DNA from: Colias croceus
Taxonomy: Eukaryota; Arthropoda; Insecta; Lepidoptera; Pieridae
Assembly: GCF_905220415.1 (NCBI RefSeq)
Contig: NC_059537.1
Location: forward strand, 4,563,622 to 4,627,621
DNA: 64,000 nt
Reading direction: 5' to 3'
The notes under the pieces were generated by a model. That model had not been told where the DNA came from and did not search any database. It saw nothing but the letters and a program-made list of their open reading frames with translations. Position numbers and translations under genes: made by a program. Shown here piece by piece: positions 1 to 12,000 of this stretch (position 1 is its first letter; each line of letters starts with the position of its first letter).

Positions 1-767
1 AAACAACTCACGTCAGATGTATTTTGTTGTTATGAATATGTTGAGAATACGCATTTTTATTTATTTTCTATTGTTTCACGTATGTTTTATCGACTCAGAA
101 CAGAAATATAATTGCGAATTCACGAATACGTGGTTTCGGGGTTCTTCGCGCCAACTTTTACAATCATTTCTTATTATTTTCTCGCTTGAAATAATTACTA
201 ACACATTTTTGAGAATTATTTTTATGTGGATTCACACTGCAATACTGCACACCACATATAAACTTTGAAATTCGTTTCTATAACACATATTAAATAAATA
301 TTTTTTAATTTTCTTCGCAATGCGTACAAATAATTACGTATTTACTAAATTGTGACGTCACGTCTACGCCATGACACCTGCGAGCTGTTTTGGCACAGTT
401 AATAAATATTTTTTGAAAAATGGCTTTTATCTCCGTTAAATTTAAGTATATTACCGAAATATAGGGTTTTTCTTGTATAGTAAACGTATACACACATTAT
501 GGAAGAGGATTTCAAAATCTTTCGTCATGCCTATTATACCAAATTGCGCTTTAAATAATAATATAAATATATGTAATATTATGTGTTTTTTTTGGTAACG
601 GAGAGGAAATCTTCAAAAGATATTCTGTATTTTGGGTGGAAAAGCAGAGCATGTAGCATTTTTACCCACTAGCAAACGAAACCCTGGGATCTTTTACGGA
701 ATGCAGCAGGGTTCTAGATTTACGATAGACAAAAATAAGCTTTAATAAATAATTGATATGTTCTCAG
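1..767. other. Non-coding stretch left of first visible zinc-finger exon
   Basis: AT-rich sequence with no ORF that looks coding; the short ORFs have no recognisable motif. It most likely belongs to the intron upstream of the exon at 768, because that exon opens directly after an acceptor (ttctcag at 761-767) and its first finger lacks its first cysteine, which must come from an exon beyond the left edge. No repeat family was recognised here. Confidence 0.6.
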
Positions 768-3700
768 AATTGCGGTTGGTCGTTCCGCACGGCGAGCAAG
801 CTGCTGCGTCACTCGCGCGGCCACCGGGGCGACCGTCGGCACCCGTGCGCGGCGTGCGGGCGCGCGTTCCTGCGCCGCGAGCACCTGCGCGAGCACAGCG
901 CGCGACACCACGCCGCGCGCAACCAGCCGCACGCCTGCCCGCGACCAGGTGCGTGCGTGTGTGTGTGTGTGTGTGTGTGTTCCTGCGCCGCGAGCACCTG
1001 CGCGAGCACAGCGCGCGACACCACGCCGCGCGCAACCAGCCGCACGCCTGCCCGCGACCAGGTGCGTGCGTGTGTGTGTGTGTGTGTGTGTGTTCCTGCG
1101 CCGCGAGCACCTGCGCGAGCACAGCGCGCGACACCACGCCGCGCGCAACCAGCCGCACGCCTGCCCGCGACCAGGTGCGTGCGTGTGTGTGTGTGCGTGT
1201 GCGTCTGCTATGCGTGTGCGAGTGCGTTTGCGTGTGCGTCTGCTATGCGTGTGCGAGTGCGTTTGCGTGTGCGTGTGCGTGTGCGTGTGCGTGTGCGTGT
1301 GCGAGTGCGTTAGCGGGCGTCTCTTTGTACCCATATTCCTATTCCTATAAGTCAATAAAAGGTAACGATACGATCTGCGATAACGCGTCAAGCTACGTGC
1401 ACAAGCCCTTGGTCGCATACCGGCTAATATGTGATTGGTAGAGTAGAGCCATACTTATCTTCATGCAAACATTTACTAATCACAACAAAAGTCTTATATT
1501 ATATTACAAATTATTATATATTTAAATTATATTATGTATGTCCAAAGTCAAAATTATAAAAGATTTCAACTAAGTTGTATCTTTTTAGATTGCAAACAAA
1601 CATTTACAAACATGAGTTCACTCTACACGCATATGAAGAAAGTGCACCCTAAAGAAGATACAAATGAAATAGAAGATCCCGTGCCGGCTGATAATGAGCA
1701 AATATTGAAAAAGCCGACAAATATGTTTATGGTAAGGATAAGTTTGTATAATTTATGAATTTTGTTTTTTTTCCCATATTTCCTATTTACGTAATCTACT
1801 CTGTTCATTATTTTTTTCCACATTTATTTATGAAAATGTTCTTAATACATTTTTTTTTCAGGTAAATTTATGGGATGGGTCAGCGGTAGAATTAGTTGAG
1901 GAGGGAAAAGATGAGTCGCAAGATGTTCTCTTACAGTCTAATACTAGCAATGTAGGGATAGAGTTGGAGATAGAAAACGCAGTGAACGTAGATATGGAGG
2001 GAGTTAGAGATGAGCTGGAGGAAGAGATAATGGAAGTGGAGGGAGAAGTAAGGGAGATGATGGATATGGAGGGAGAAGGACAGTCAGCAAGAACGCATTG
2101 TACCTGGCCACTGACGAAGAGCTATAAGAGTCCCAATGATGGATACGTACTTGAAGATGATGTTCAGGTAAAATAAAGTGGCATTAGTTTGTATTTGATA
2201 ATGCTGTACTAGGTTTCCGCCCGCGGCTTCGCCCGCGCAGTCAAAGAAAAACCCGCATAGTTCCCGTTCCCGTGGGATTTCCGGGATTACGTCATTTTCT
2301 TGGGATAAAAAGTAGCCTATGTCCTTTCTCGGGTATCAAAATATCTCCATACCAAATTTCATGAAAATTGGTTCAGTAGTTTAGGCGTGATTGAGTAACA
2401 GACAGACAGACAGAGTTACTTTCGCATTTATAATATTAATAGTATGGATTTCCAATTGATATAAGAGTGAACATATCCTCCATTCTTTGAAACTTTCAAG
2501 TTTATGATTTGACATGTACTTATACGTTTTTGGTTGTTTTAAAATTAATTGTTTGCAGAAAGAAAGTAAATTGTAATATAGTAATGTGATAAAAAAATAT
2601 TTTTAGACAATTACTTTTTTTTATTATCAAACTAATTTGTTTGCAGGTGGGGCAGTCGGAGGGTTCCGAGAGCAATATTTACACGGTGCGCAGCGACTTG
2701 TTCCTGCACGGCAGTGTGTTTCATAGCGAGGATAGCGAGTGAGTTGTTTCATGGTTGTTCTTATCGATTTAGCTTCAATATTGATAGACATATTACTACA
2801 CTATACTATAAAAGAAAATTTGATGCAAAATTTAAAGTTTTATAATTTACTAGATTTCCGCCCGCGGCTTCGCCCGCGTTTGCAAAGGAAAACCCGCATA
2901 GTTCCCGTTCCCGTGGGATTTCCGGGATAAAAACTATACTATGTGTTAATCCAAGTTACCCTCTATATGTGTGCTAAATTTCATTGTAATCGGTTCAGTA
3001 GTTTTTACGTGAAAGAGTAACAAACATCCATACATCCATACATCCATACAAACTTTCGCCTTTATAATATTTATTAGATATTAGATTCATATTAATTTTA
3101 TTTTGCACTGCATTGGCATGCCAGTCATAAAATTAAGTTTTCCTTGTTCTTGTGTAATTGGTATCAAAATGTAATTCGTGCAACCACCTCGCCTTAATCA
3201 AGCTTTGCCCCTACTAAGCGTAATTTATATTATGTACAATTTCGAGATTTTACCAAAATTGTATCTAATTTGCAGGCAAATGTGCAGTACGGTGCGTGTA
3301 TGCGAGCGTGGTCTGGCCGCACTCGATGCAGACTTACTACTGGGCGCACCTTCACTTGATATCTCGCAGGTATATATTTTTATTTTTTTACTTGCTATGC
3401 TATGAAGAATATGATCTATTAAGCGCCATGTTATGACGTCATAACTGTGATTGAAACCAATCAATAACCTAAGTTAGTTTGTATAGATGTATGTTTTAAA
3501 TGACATACAAATACACACAAAGGTTATATTCTAAGTTTATTTTATTATTAACTAGGTTTCCGCCCGCGGCTTTGCCCGCGTAGTCAAAGAAAGACCCGCA
3601 TAGTTCCCGTTCCCGTGGGATTTCCGGGATTGCGTCATTTTCACGGGATAAAAAGTAGCCTATGTCCTTTCTCGGGTATCAAAATATCTCCATACCAAAT

Positions 3701-3930
3701 TTCATGAAAATTGGTTCAGTAGTTAAGGCGTGATTGAGTAACAGACAGACAGACAGAGTTACTTTCGCATTTATAATATTAGTATGGATTACATAATTTT
3801 ATCGTTTTGTTTGTTACAAGTTATTATGAAAAACTATTTTTTATTATTTTCTCAGGAGGAGCTTTACACGGACGCAGTTGACGAGTCTTCCTTTAGAGTG
3901 TTTCTTTTGAGCGGTGAGGAGTTAAGTTGA
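768..3930 (+). CDS. C2H2 zinc-finger protein, ZXD-like (3' part of gene)
   Basis: Six coding exons join in frame with GT-AG borders: 768-948, 1589-1731, 1862-2167, 2647-2738, 3276-3369 and 3856-3930 (TGA). The first exon holds the end of one finger (CGWSF...SKLLRH.R.H) and a complete second finger (C-x2-C...EHL..H-x3-H). A third finger is built across the first intron (HACPRP|D-C...SSLYTHMKKVH), which confirms that junction. The pattern CGWSF, SKLLRH, DRR, EHL..HS and SSLY.H.KK matches the last fingers of vertebrate ZXDA/B/C proteins, nuclear transcription cofactors; the family call is from memory of that pattern. After the fingers comes a strongly acidic stretch (exon 3, rich in E, M and D), then a tail ending in FRVFLLSGEELS. 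The 5' exons lie outside the window. Three introns carry RTE-like repeats. Function in insects is not inferred beyond DNA-binding or transcriptional regulation. Confidence 0.82.
867..1190 (+). repeat. Triplicated exon-end + splice-donor + (GT)n unit, 113 bp
   Basis: Three direct copies start at 867, 980 and 1093, exactly 113 bp apart. Each has the last 82 bp of the zinc-finger exon, the donor site (ccag|gtgcgtg) and a (GT)n run. Only copy 1 continues the upstream finger frame. Copies 2 and 3 start inside what should be intron and are out of frame, because 113 is not a multiple of 3. Copy 3 runs into a longer GT/GC-rich simple repeat. Confidence 0.9.
1175..1318 (+). repeat. GTGTGC-type simple repeat
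   Basis: A run of GT, GTGC and GTGCGA units with two copies of a 'gcgtctgctatgcgtgtgcgag' type interruption. It lies in the intron after the zinc-finger exon and is probably the expanded end of the 113-bp repeat array. Confidence 0.85.
2209..2449 (+). mobile_element. RTE-like retroposon 3' tail, copy 1
   Basis: It has a GC-rich head (cccgcggcttcgcccgcg), then 'cccgcatagttcccgttccc', a conserved body ('ggttcagtagtttaggcgtg'), a (cagacaga) run and an end in 'tttataatatta'. Copies at 3552-3789 and, inverted, 60834-61072 are nearly the same, so it is an interspersed family. The RTE/SINE assignment is from memory of lepidopteran repeats. It lies in the intron between coding exons 1862-2167 and 2647-2738. 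Confidence 0.75.
2850..3079 (+). mobile_element. RTE-like retroposon 3' tail, copy 2 (second subfamily)
   Basis: It shares the GC-rich head and 'cccgcatagttcccgttccc', but the body differs ('ttaatccaagttaccctcta', then 'catccatacatccata' repeats). The closest match in the window is 30324-30544. It lies in the intron between exons 2647-2738 and 3276-3369. Confidence 0.75.
3552..3789 (+). mobile_element. RTE-like retroposon 3' tail, copy 3
   Basis: It is nearly identical to the copy at 2209-2449, including the cagacaga run and the 'tttataatattagtatgga' end, and has the same orientation as the host gene. It lies in the last intron of the zinc-finger gene (3370-3855). Confidence 0.75.
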
Positions 3931-6900
3931 ACATAATCACATGGGAATGTAATATGTAATATATTATATTTAGATAATTTTGTCGATCGCTACGATGTGA
4001 TCGTTTCGGTTCTTTATTATAATTCGTTTTAATATCAGAATATAAGATGAAAATTATACGCAATTAAGCTTTACAAGAGTGCAATGGTATTTTATAATAT
4101 TTTGTGCCAATGGATGGGGAATTAAAGATGGCGACTTAAAATTAATGTTGTTCAAAAGATATTGTAACACGTGTTCTCATTGGTTGATATATAAACACGT
4201 TTAAGTGTCGTTTAGGTGTTGTTTCAATTTATAGAGTAAGCAAGGAATTTTCGAAGAATTTAACGAAATTAAAAATAAAATGTAATGTTCCCGCCAACTT
4301 GGTCACAGACTAATTCCACGTGGCAGATAAAAAATAAAGTGTATGTTACATTGTTTATATGATAGGTGTGTCGGTAGGTAACGACTTAAATGTTAACCGT
4401 TGTCAATAAAATCGATTTTAAGTAGTGGCAATTAGCATGTCATCTCACTCGCACATTAGTGATCAACAGTTTTCTATCTCGCTCACACTCATGTGTTGAA
4501 TGGAATTGGAATAGGAATTGTACTTTATTGACGCGGTTTTTAGTGCGAGTTTGTAGTTTGATTGTATACTTGTAGTTTGTTGCTAGTTTAGATTGTAGCG
4601 TGACAAAATGGCATTATTGATGGCCCGAATATAGATCTCATGTAGTGGAGTCGGATATATAGTTTTTATTTGTTATGGTTTATGGCGACACATGTCAAAT
4701 TTGCATGAAACTGACGTAGAATATGTAGGATCTTTCTTTAAAAGACTTGAAAAATTTAACAACGTTTGTCTGTTTCACTCATAAAAGATTTGACTTAAGA
4801 CAGAATGTGACAAATTTTTATCTTAGAACTTAATAACTTACTATAAAACTTGTGTGTTGCCAGATACCACTTTTTGAGACTTGGTAGTTGGTGTATGCAG
4901 TATGACATAAAATGTATCGAGTTTTAATATCTCAGTAAGTAAAAATATCGCATAAATATTCGTTTCTTGAAATATAGGAACCAAATAATTTGCCAACGTG
5001 ATGTTGGTAATTTAGGGTTTATGGTGATGGTAAGTTGTAACTGCAGTTATTTCACGAGTTAGCGGTAAATAGTAATAATAATATATCAAATGATAATTTT
5101 ATATCGACCACAAATAACAACGTAGATTTTTTTCTTCAATTAATGACTTCTGTGTTCTTAGTACTTTATACATAGATTAGAAAAAGTAGCGTTCAAATTA
5201 AAACATTATCTTATCGTAATTTGGTTGTTAAATGTTAAGGTGTCGTGATCACTTCTCGTGTTGCTAGCTGTAAGTTAATTGTTAACTAGGTGTGTAAAGG
5301 CGGTTAAAAACAGATTGAACGGTATTTGAGGGTAGACAAAGATTTTCGCTGTTGAAAACAGTTTTATGCATACCACAAGGTTTTGGACCAGTTGTTTACG
5401 TCCTATTTAAATACGTAAGAATACGTTTTAATATTAGCAAAATTTATACAAAAGCAAATTCGGAATTAAATTTTTGGCGTGCAATATTAAAATAATGCTT
5501 AGTTCGATTGTTTACCAGTCAATTGATTTTCGACTGCATTTAAAGGCAATAATGGAACAAGTATGGATTTTGAGCAAAGGTAGGTTTTTTTAGTGCATAA
5601 ATAAAGATATTTCCATTGCTCAATTCGGCGAATGATTTATCTAGATTCTAGAATGAGGTCTTGTTGATAGCGGCCGACATATTATGATCTCTGATGCCTT
5701 TTAACTTTACGAGGAGATGTATTGTGTAGATAAACGTCTATGTGTGTGATAACTTAATGTTTAATGTACAATTTTATATGTGTAAGTAATAGCTTCAATT
5801 AGATGGTAGATTGTAAATCGATTGCTATGAATTAACATTCGAATAATTATTAAATTTATTGTGCAATATGATATCACGTCTGTGTTGTCTGTATGTTGGT
5901 TGTGCTATTGGGACTTTATATGTGTCAAAAGAAATTTCCTAGTGTAAATATTTAAAGTGATTTTGTATTTTAAATTGTCTGATGTTTAACTGTTTTATGT
6001 TCTCAATTTACTCAAAAGAAGGGCGCGTCATTTTTATTGAACTAAAATCTATCTCTGAAGTTCGTAGTCCCAAGTACCTACTTCTTTCCTTCACAATGAC
6101 ATGGTTAATAATTAATATTTTATTACATAATTTCTACGCCACAATTATAATATAAAATATTTTCATTTAGATTCGATATTTATATATAATAAAAAATGCT
6201 GCTCAAATTGAAGTCGTTTACTGCAATATGATTTTTAGCAATCGGTTTATATATTGATATTTTTTACTGATGTAGTGTTTAATTATACTGTACATAAGAA
6301 AATATATTTTTGGAGATGTAAACGTATAAGATTGCTTATTTTTCGAGACTGTTGTCCAAAAATCATTCTGTTAAAATTATTATGTAATAAGGTTAATGTT
6401 TTATATACTCTTTGTTTGCGGTTGAGATTGCTAGCTAATATATTTATTATTTATAATTTAGCTTATTTAAGTATCGATATGAATTAATTCTGCAACGAAC
6501 AAGTACTCGTTTAATATTGGTTAAGGCATAACTTACTAAAATAGTTAATTTTTCAAAAAAATTCTGTATTTATTTTGAAGCGGGAGGTATTAAAATTTCA
6601 TGGAAGCCTTGATTTTATTTTATTGTGTACTAAAAGTATGAACTATGTCTATATTGCTAAGATTACATACATTTTGTCATTTATTTGCATGATGAAAATA
6701 ATTTGTGATTGGATATAAATGTTTGCCGTACAGTAATCGAGACCGCTTCGGAGTGTTATGTAAATTCTAAATTATATTTATACATTGTTTATTGTTTAAG
6801 TTGTTATTGTATATTTGTTTATTATACTCTGCTTATTTTGTAATCACGCGTTCGCACAGTACAGACACTAAGTCAGACTTTGTTAATTAATTAATCACAT

Positions 6901-8991
6901 ATCATATTTAGTCTTGTTATTATTGTATTGTAATTGGTTGCTTTGTGTTTAATGCAGATTTTGCTATAGGAATAAATGTTTTTCATAATCTATCTGGTTT
7001 TTTATTTCAATTACAATCGTCATAATATTCTACATTTTATATGTCTATACTCTGTATAATTATATCACAACAGTAACTGTTGGCCTAATTTACTATATGT
7101 TAGTTAATGTTTAATATTATTATGTTTTTATCTCCTATCACCAGAGTAGTTAGTAAATGGCAAAGTTATTATCAAAATAATTATTACTCGGTATTATCAC
7201 AGGTATTATGTACATATATATTATGTATAGCTGATGAACATGATCGTTCGGAATTTCCTGGATATCTAAAAATGGCATACATTAATTTATACAAAATGGA
7301 ATGGAAGGAAAACTAATCCATAAATTAGACAGGAAAAATAAATGAAAAACGTATAAAATATACGAAATATCTTTAATACATCGACGTTATTTACATTTTC
7401 CTATAATAATTAGATACAGTCTAAGATTGCTTGAGAGCTGAAAACAGTAAAAAATATAATTTTCGTTTTATTTTGCAATCAGTATCAATAACAAACAACA
7501 TTTTCCAAGGCCTTTATATTTTCCTCATATTATTTTTGAAACTCAGCATAAAAAGAACTATGTATTCTGGGTTTAACTAAACCAATCAAAAGACTAAACA
7601 ATTTTTATACTTACAAACATTATAAATTATGTAAATGTATTTGACGGATAAGTTTTAAATTTAAATTTTATTTATTAAATATACCTAACTTTTATTACAT
7701 TTTCAAATTGCATTTTGAGCTCTCAAGGCTTGTTTATACAATTTATACATACATGTATAAAATTAAAAAATATCAGGAAATAACTTTCCAAAATTATTCC
7801 AAATTGACTTTCAGTTAAACCTTTACCCATTGTTCGATGCGTAAAATATAATTGCGCTTGCATCGAAACATACAAAAAAAAAAGCAGGTACTTATTTATA
7901 AAAAAAATGTGAGCCGTCACGGGACGCCTGGCAGATGTGAAACATCGATATTAACATCGATTTGTAAAAGTAATATGGACATAACAAGGGATATACCAAC
8001 ATATAGCGTCGCCACCGCGACCGCCAGAAATCAGTTTTACACGTTTTACATGCGCTTATGATGTCATCAAAAGACTGTACTTACATATTTTTCATTTTGC
8101 GATCGTGGCTTTCATACAATTTATTATCGATGCCCTGTCTTTATGGAAACATAAAACTTAATGTAAATTTAAAGGTAAAATGCAATAAATTAAAATGCTA
8201 GTTTGAACCGATAATGTAGACGTACCTACTTAATACAATGATCTAAGTTAACTTAATGATTTAAGTTACTTATGTATTTATCTACTGTCGCTGATTCAAT
8301 GCAACTATTATGTATAAGAGTATTTATACATAATGTTAAAATTAAAAAATAATAAAGCCTTACATTATAAATGCAATTTCTCTCTTAGACGAAATTGAAT
8401 GAAGGTCAAAAATTATAAAACATTTGAGCATATTTTTTTGAGCCTCGCCTTTATCAAAAATTTTAAGTAAGTATATTGAGTAGGATTATTTATATGTATT
8501 TACAAATTTTTATATTGCTATAAAAATATAATATAGGTACTTATACCTATTCTGATCCCCTTCACATTAAAGTAATTTTATGGGAAACTCGTTTATCAAC
8601 TTAAGTTTTTTTATAATTAATACCTAATTACTGAAAAAATGGACCCTAATATTTTGTAATTCACAGCTTATATGCCTACACATAGGTACGGCAACCCATA
8701 GAGTACGGCAACCTTATTCTTACTATGCAATCATATCGTATCTCAATTTTTTCTATTTTTGGTACAATGACGTGTAAACTATCCACAGGTACTAGATAAT
8801 AAAATCTGTATAATCTGTGATAAACAGTATTCTATATCATCATATATTCAGCTATCAATAACACAGTTGAGCCATATTTGTACACATGCGTAAATACAAT
8901 CATTGAAGTTCTAAAGATAACTTGCGATGATTGCGTTCTGGTTCAACTGGTTTACACGCTATAAAAACTCGTTACAATCCGACGAACCTTC
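3931..8991. other. Convergent intergenic region, probable 3' UTRs
   Basis: This region lies between the stop of the + strand zinc-finger gene and the poly(A) signal of R1 on the - strand. It has no convincing ORF and no recognised transposon. AATAAA signals followed by GT-rich sequence occur at 4333-4338 and 6971-6976 and could end the zinc-finger transcript; if the second is used, the 3' UTR is about 3 kb. The rest is AT-rich and featureless to the eye. Confidence 0.5.
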
Positions 8992-8997
8992 TTTATT
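8992..8997 (-). other. Poly(A) signal of R1
   Basis: AATAAA on the - strand (tttatt on +), about 66 nt past the R1 stop codon. It is the first such signal downstream. Confidence 0.5.
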
Positions 8998-9062
8998 TGC
9001 AAACCATACTGATTGTTATTGTAAATGCATTATTATTGATCTAGAACGTCTAGTATAGGTAC

Positions 9063-12000
9063 TTATACAGTCTCCGAGAGACGATCAGGTGGAGTAAACG
9101 GGAGATCCAAGCTGGTTGTTCTGATGACAGCTACAGAGATCTTGTCCCTGCAGAGGGTTAGGCCCCAGAGCAAAGTGAACAAGATGATCAGAGCTGCCAC
9201 TGAAGCGGCGATCAGGGTCAGCGATCGAGTTGGTTCTCGCCAATCCAATATTTCATAAATGAAGGGGTTTCCCAAGCTACAAAGAAATAATATTTATAGA
9301 AATGTACGTAGGCGCAAGACAATAAATTGCCAACTCTGGATTGTATGTCAATAGTTTCAATGTGAAGTTATGAAATGACTAATATATTTGACCCAGTTCA
9401 ATTATACATTACTAGCTCGTGCCTTCCTATATTATAGCTGTTGCCCGAACAAATATTGTACTTATATGTATGTCATGTACCAGCAACACTGCCTTCATAA
9501 AAATCCGCTCAATAGGTTTGGCGTATTGAGTAACAAACACTTATCGATTACAACATCTAAAGACAAACTCTCCTATTGGCTATTTGTTATATGTATTCAT
9601 ATTGTAGGTACCTATCGTTCTTTTCTCTTCTATAAACATGCATCTACTTATTTCTATGTAATTATTATTAAAACACAGAACAATGATATTACCAAACTGT
9701 TTAAAAATGACTACTGTAAGTTTATAAAACAGTAAAGTGTAAACTAACCTGTCCGTGCCACCTGCAGCATAATAGATACCGGAGAAAATGGCGAACCACA
9801 GGCCTATAGCCATGGGCTGGTAAATGTGCACAAAGCGTAGGGGTGTTCGTGACAATATGAACTCGCAGAACACTATGCACGAGTTAAAGCCGTGTGTAGT
9901 CAGATCCAACCAAAAGCCATGGCCACTTTCATCATCCTGTTCTGGGGAAAATTGGGAATATATTAATGTACTATGTAAAGCGGATGTTTAGCTCGACTAT
10001 AAATATTTGTAAGTGCATTGTTATTGAATAATGGATACCAGATATCTACGTAGGTGACAAATGTAACGAACAAATAAGAAAAGTTATTTATCGTCTTTAA
10101 TTATATACCACTCGAAAGACAATAATTTGACACCTTTTTCAAAAAAATTAAGAAATTTCATATACATATTACCTATAATATGTAAAATTATGTTATTATG
10201 TTTTGTTTAAAATATTATATTACTATTATTATTAATATTATGTACTTGTGTTGTGTATTCTACTAATTATTATATATTTATTTATTTATTTATATATTAC
10301 CTATATTTAAGTATACATGAGAAATAATAATACGTATATTTTATAATTCAAGTCTATTGACTGGCACTCCAACAAGGGGCTACTGAAAATCAGCGCTTCA
10401 CAACAAGTGCAGCACATGCTGAGTAGCGACCCTTTTTAGCACCACACTGATTAGGAATAAGTACTATTTTTTTTCTTTTTTAATTTGTTGCTTTTGTTTT
10501 GTGTTTATTTTTTTTTCCTTTTATTATGTGTGTGGTGTTGAATAAACTTTTCTTCTTCTTCTTCTTCTTAAATATGTAGTTATGTTATTTATTCAATAAG
10601 AATGTTCTCTTATATTTTTACGGACTAATGATTGCGTCTTAATAATTTCTTTTAATCGCCAAGTAACGTGTAATATACCAACCTGGATCGTATAAAAGGA
10701 CCCAATAAAGGCCTGTTATCATGAAAGATATTGTAACTGCAATGTTATACATGAGCCAATATAAACTGATATACCACGGTAGATCTCCATCGGCAACATC
10801 TAAAAGTATAAAATAAAAACAGTTTTAGTAATTACCTACATAGATAGTAACTTCATATAAAACAAGCATACAATTTCTCTGAGAATCTAAAGATGGTATT
10901 TGTGAGATATATGTAAGTAGGTAGGTACAGTGTACATGTAGGTACACCTCGTACATGGTTTTTCGCCTTGGCATGACGAGACAAATAATTGTTGTCATTA
11001 TGAATTAAAATCATTTATTTCTAAGAAAGTATATAGGATCTAAAAAATATTTCCTTGAAACGGGTAGGTATATTATATACCTAGTGGAATTGTTTTTATG
11101 TCTTCGTTATATGTACAAGGATCCCAAGTGGGATTGCGTGAACATGTAAACATTGTTAATCCTTGCGATATTTGTAAACCGACAGCACTCATAGACTTGT
11201 TTCATCATACATAAGAGATAGGCAATTATGGGTCTGTTATTACCGTGCAGTGTGCACCATGTCGCGGGTTCGCTGAATACAAATACAGTCAAATAGCGAG
11301 CCTGAATGAAAACGGGATAAAGCGTTGTTTACACAACATCCTGCCTAGCTTTTAAACTAACGGATAAGGCTGCTTTTAGATCTATACGGGAACCATATTT
11401 CTAGCGACAAAAAATCTGCATTGCATGCAACCTTCCCAATACTTATTACTTAGCTACCCAACTGCCTTATTAGATTAATTGTAAATTATTTTAGCCTACA
11501 TTTGAAGAGTCATATTTAGAATGATTTTTAGCCCTTTATATATAACATGAACACGAAACAAAGTTGTATGACCAGCAAATTAAGCAAATTACATAACGTC
11601 AAGGTCACTTTTAATATGGCTCGTCCATTACGAGTGTCATCGAAGCGTTGATTGCTGCAACTCGTTTTGCAATGTTTCCTACCGCCAAGTAAAAGTGGGT
11701 TTCTCGGGTGTATTCTTGGAAGTGATTCTAAAAGTCTGGTAAATGCCGGTAGCACCCTGGAAACAGGTTTAAATTTTGTGCCTGTTGAATGCAACGGGTT
11801 TTTACGGCATTTATTAATCTATGTCAGAAACTCTTGCGGTTTTTCTGTAATTAATTTAGTTCGAGATAATGACGTTTGAGTGATACGTTAATCATTTTTA
11901 TATAGTGCTGATTTAGCTAAGAATACGTACGACGGTACGAGTAAATTAACTTTTAATATGTTATTAATTGGAATCCGGTCTTTCAGTCAATAATTAAGGC

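Noticed and set aside
758..1441. Long overlapping ORFs on both strands over the GT/CA repeat
   Set aside because: They are created by GC-rich exon sequence plus the (GT)n repeats (runs of Cys-Val or Thr-His). Only the short stretch 768-948 in one frame is a real exon.
11528..11794. - strand ORF of 88 aa in R1 intron 1
   Set aside because: No domain, composition like the intron, and it lies inside a well-supported intron; possibly an old repeat.
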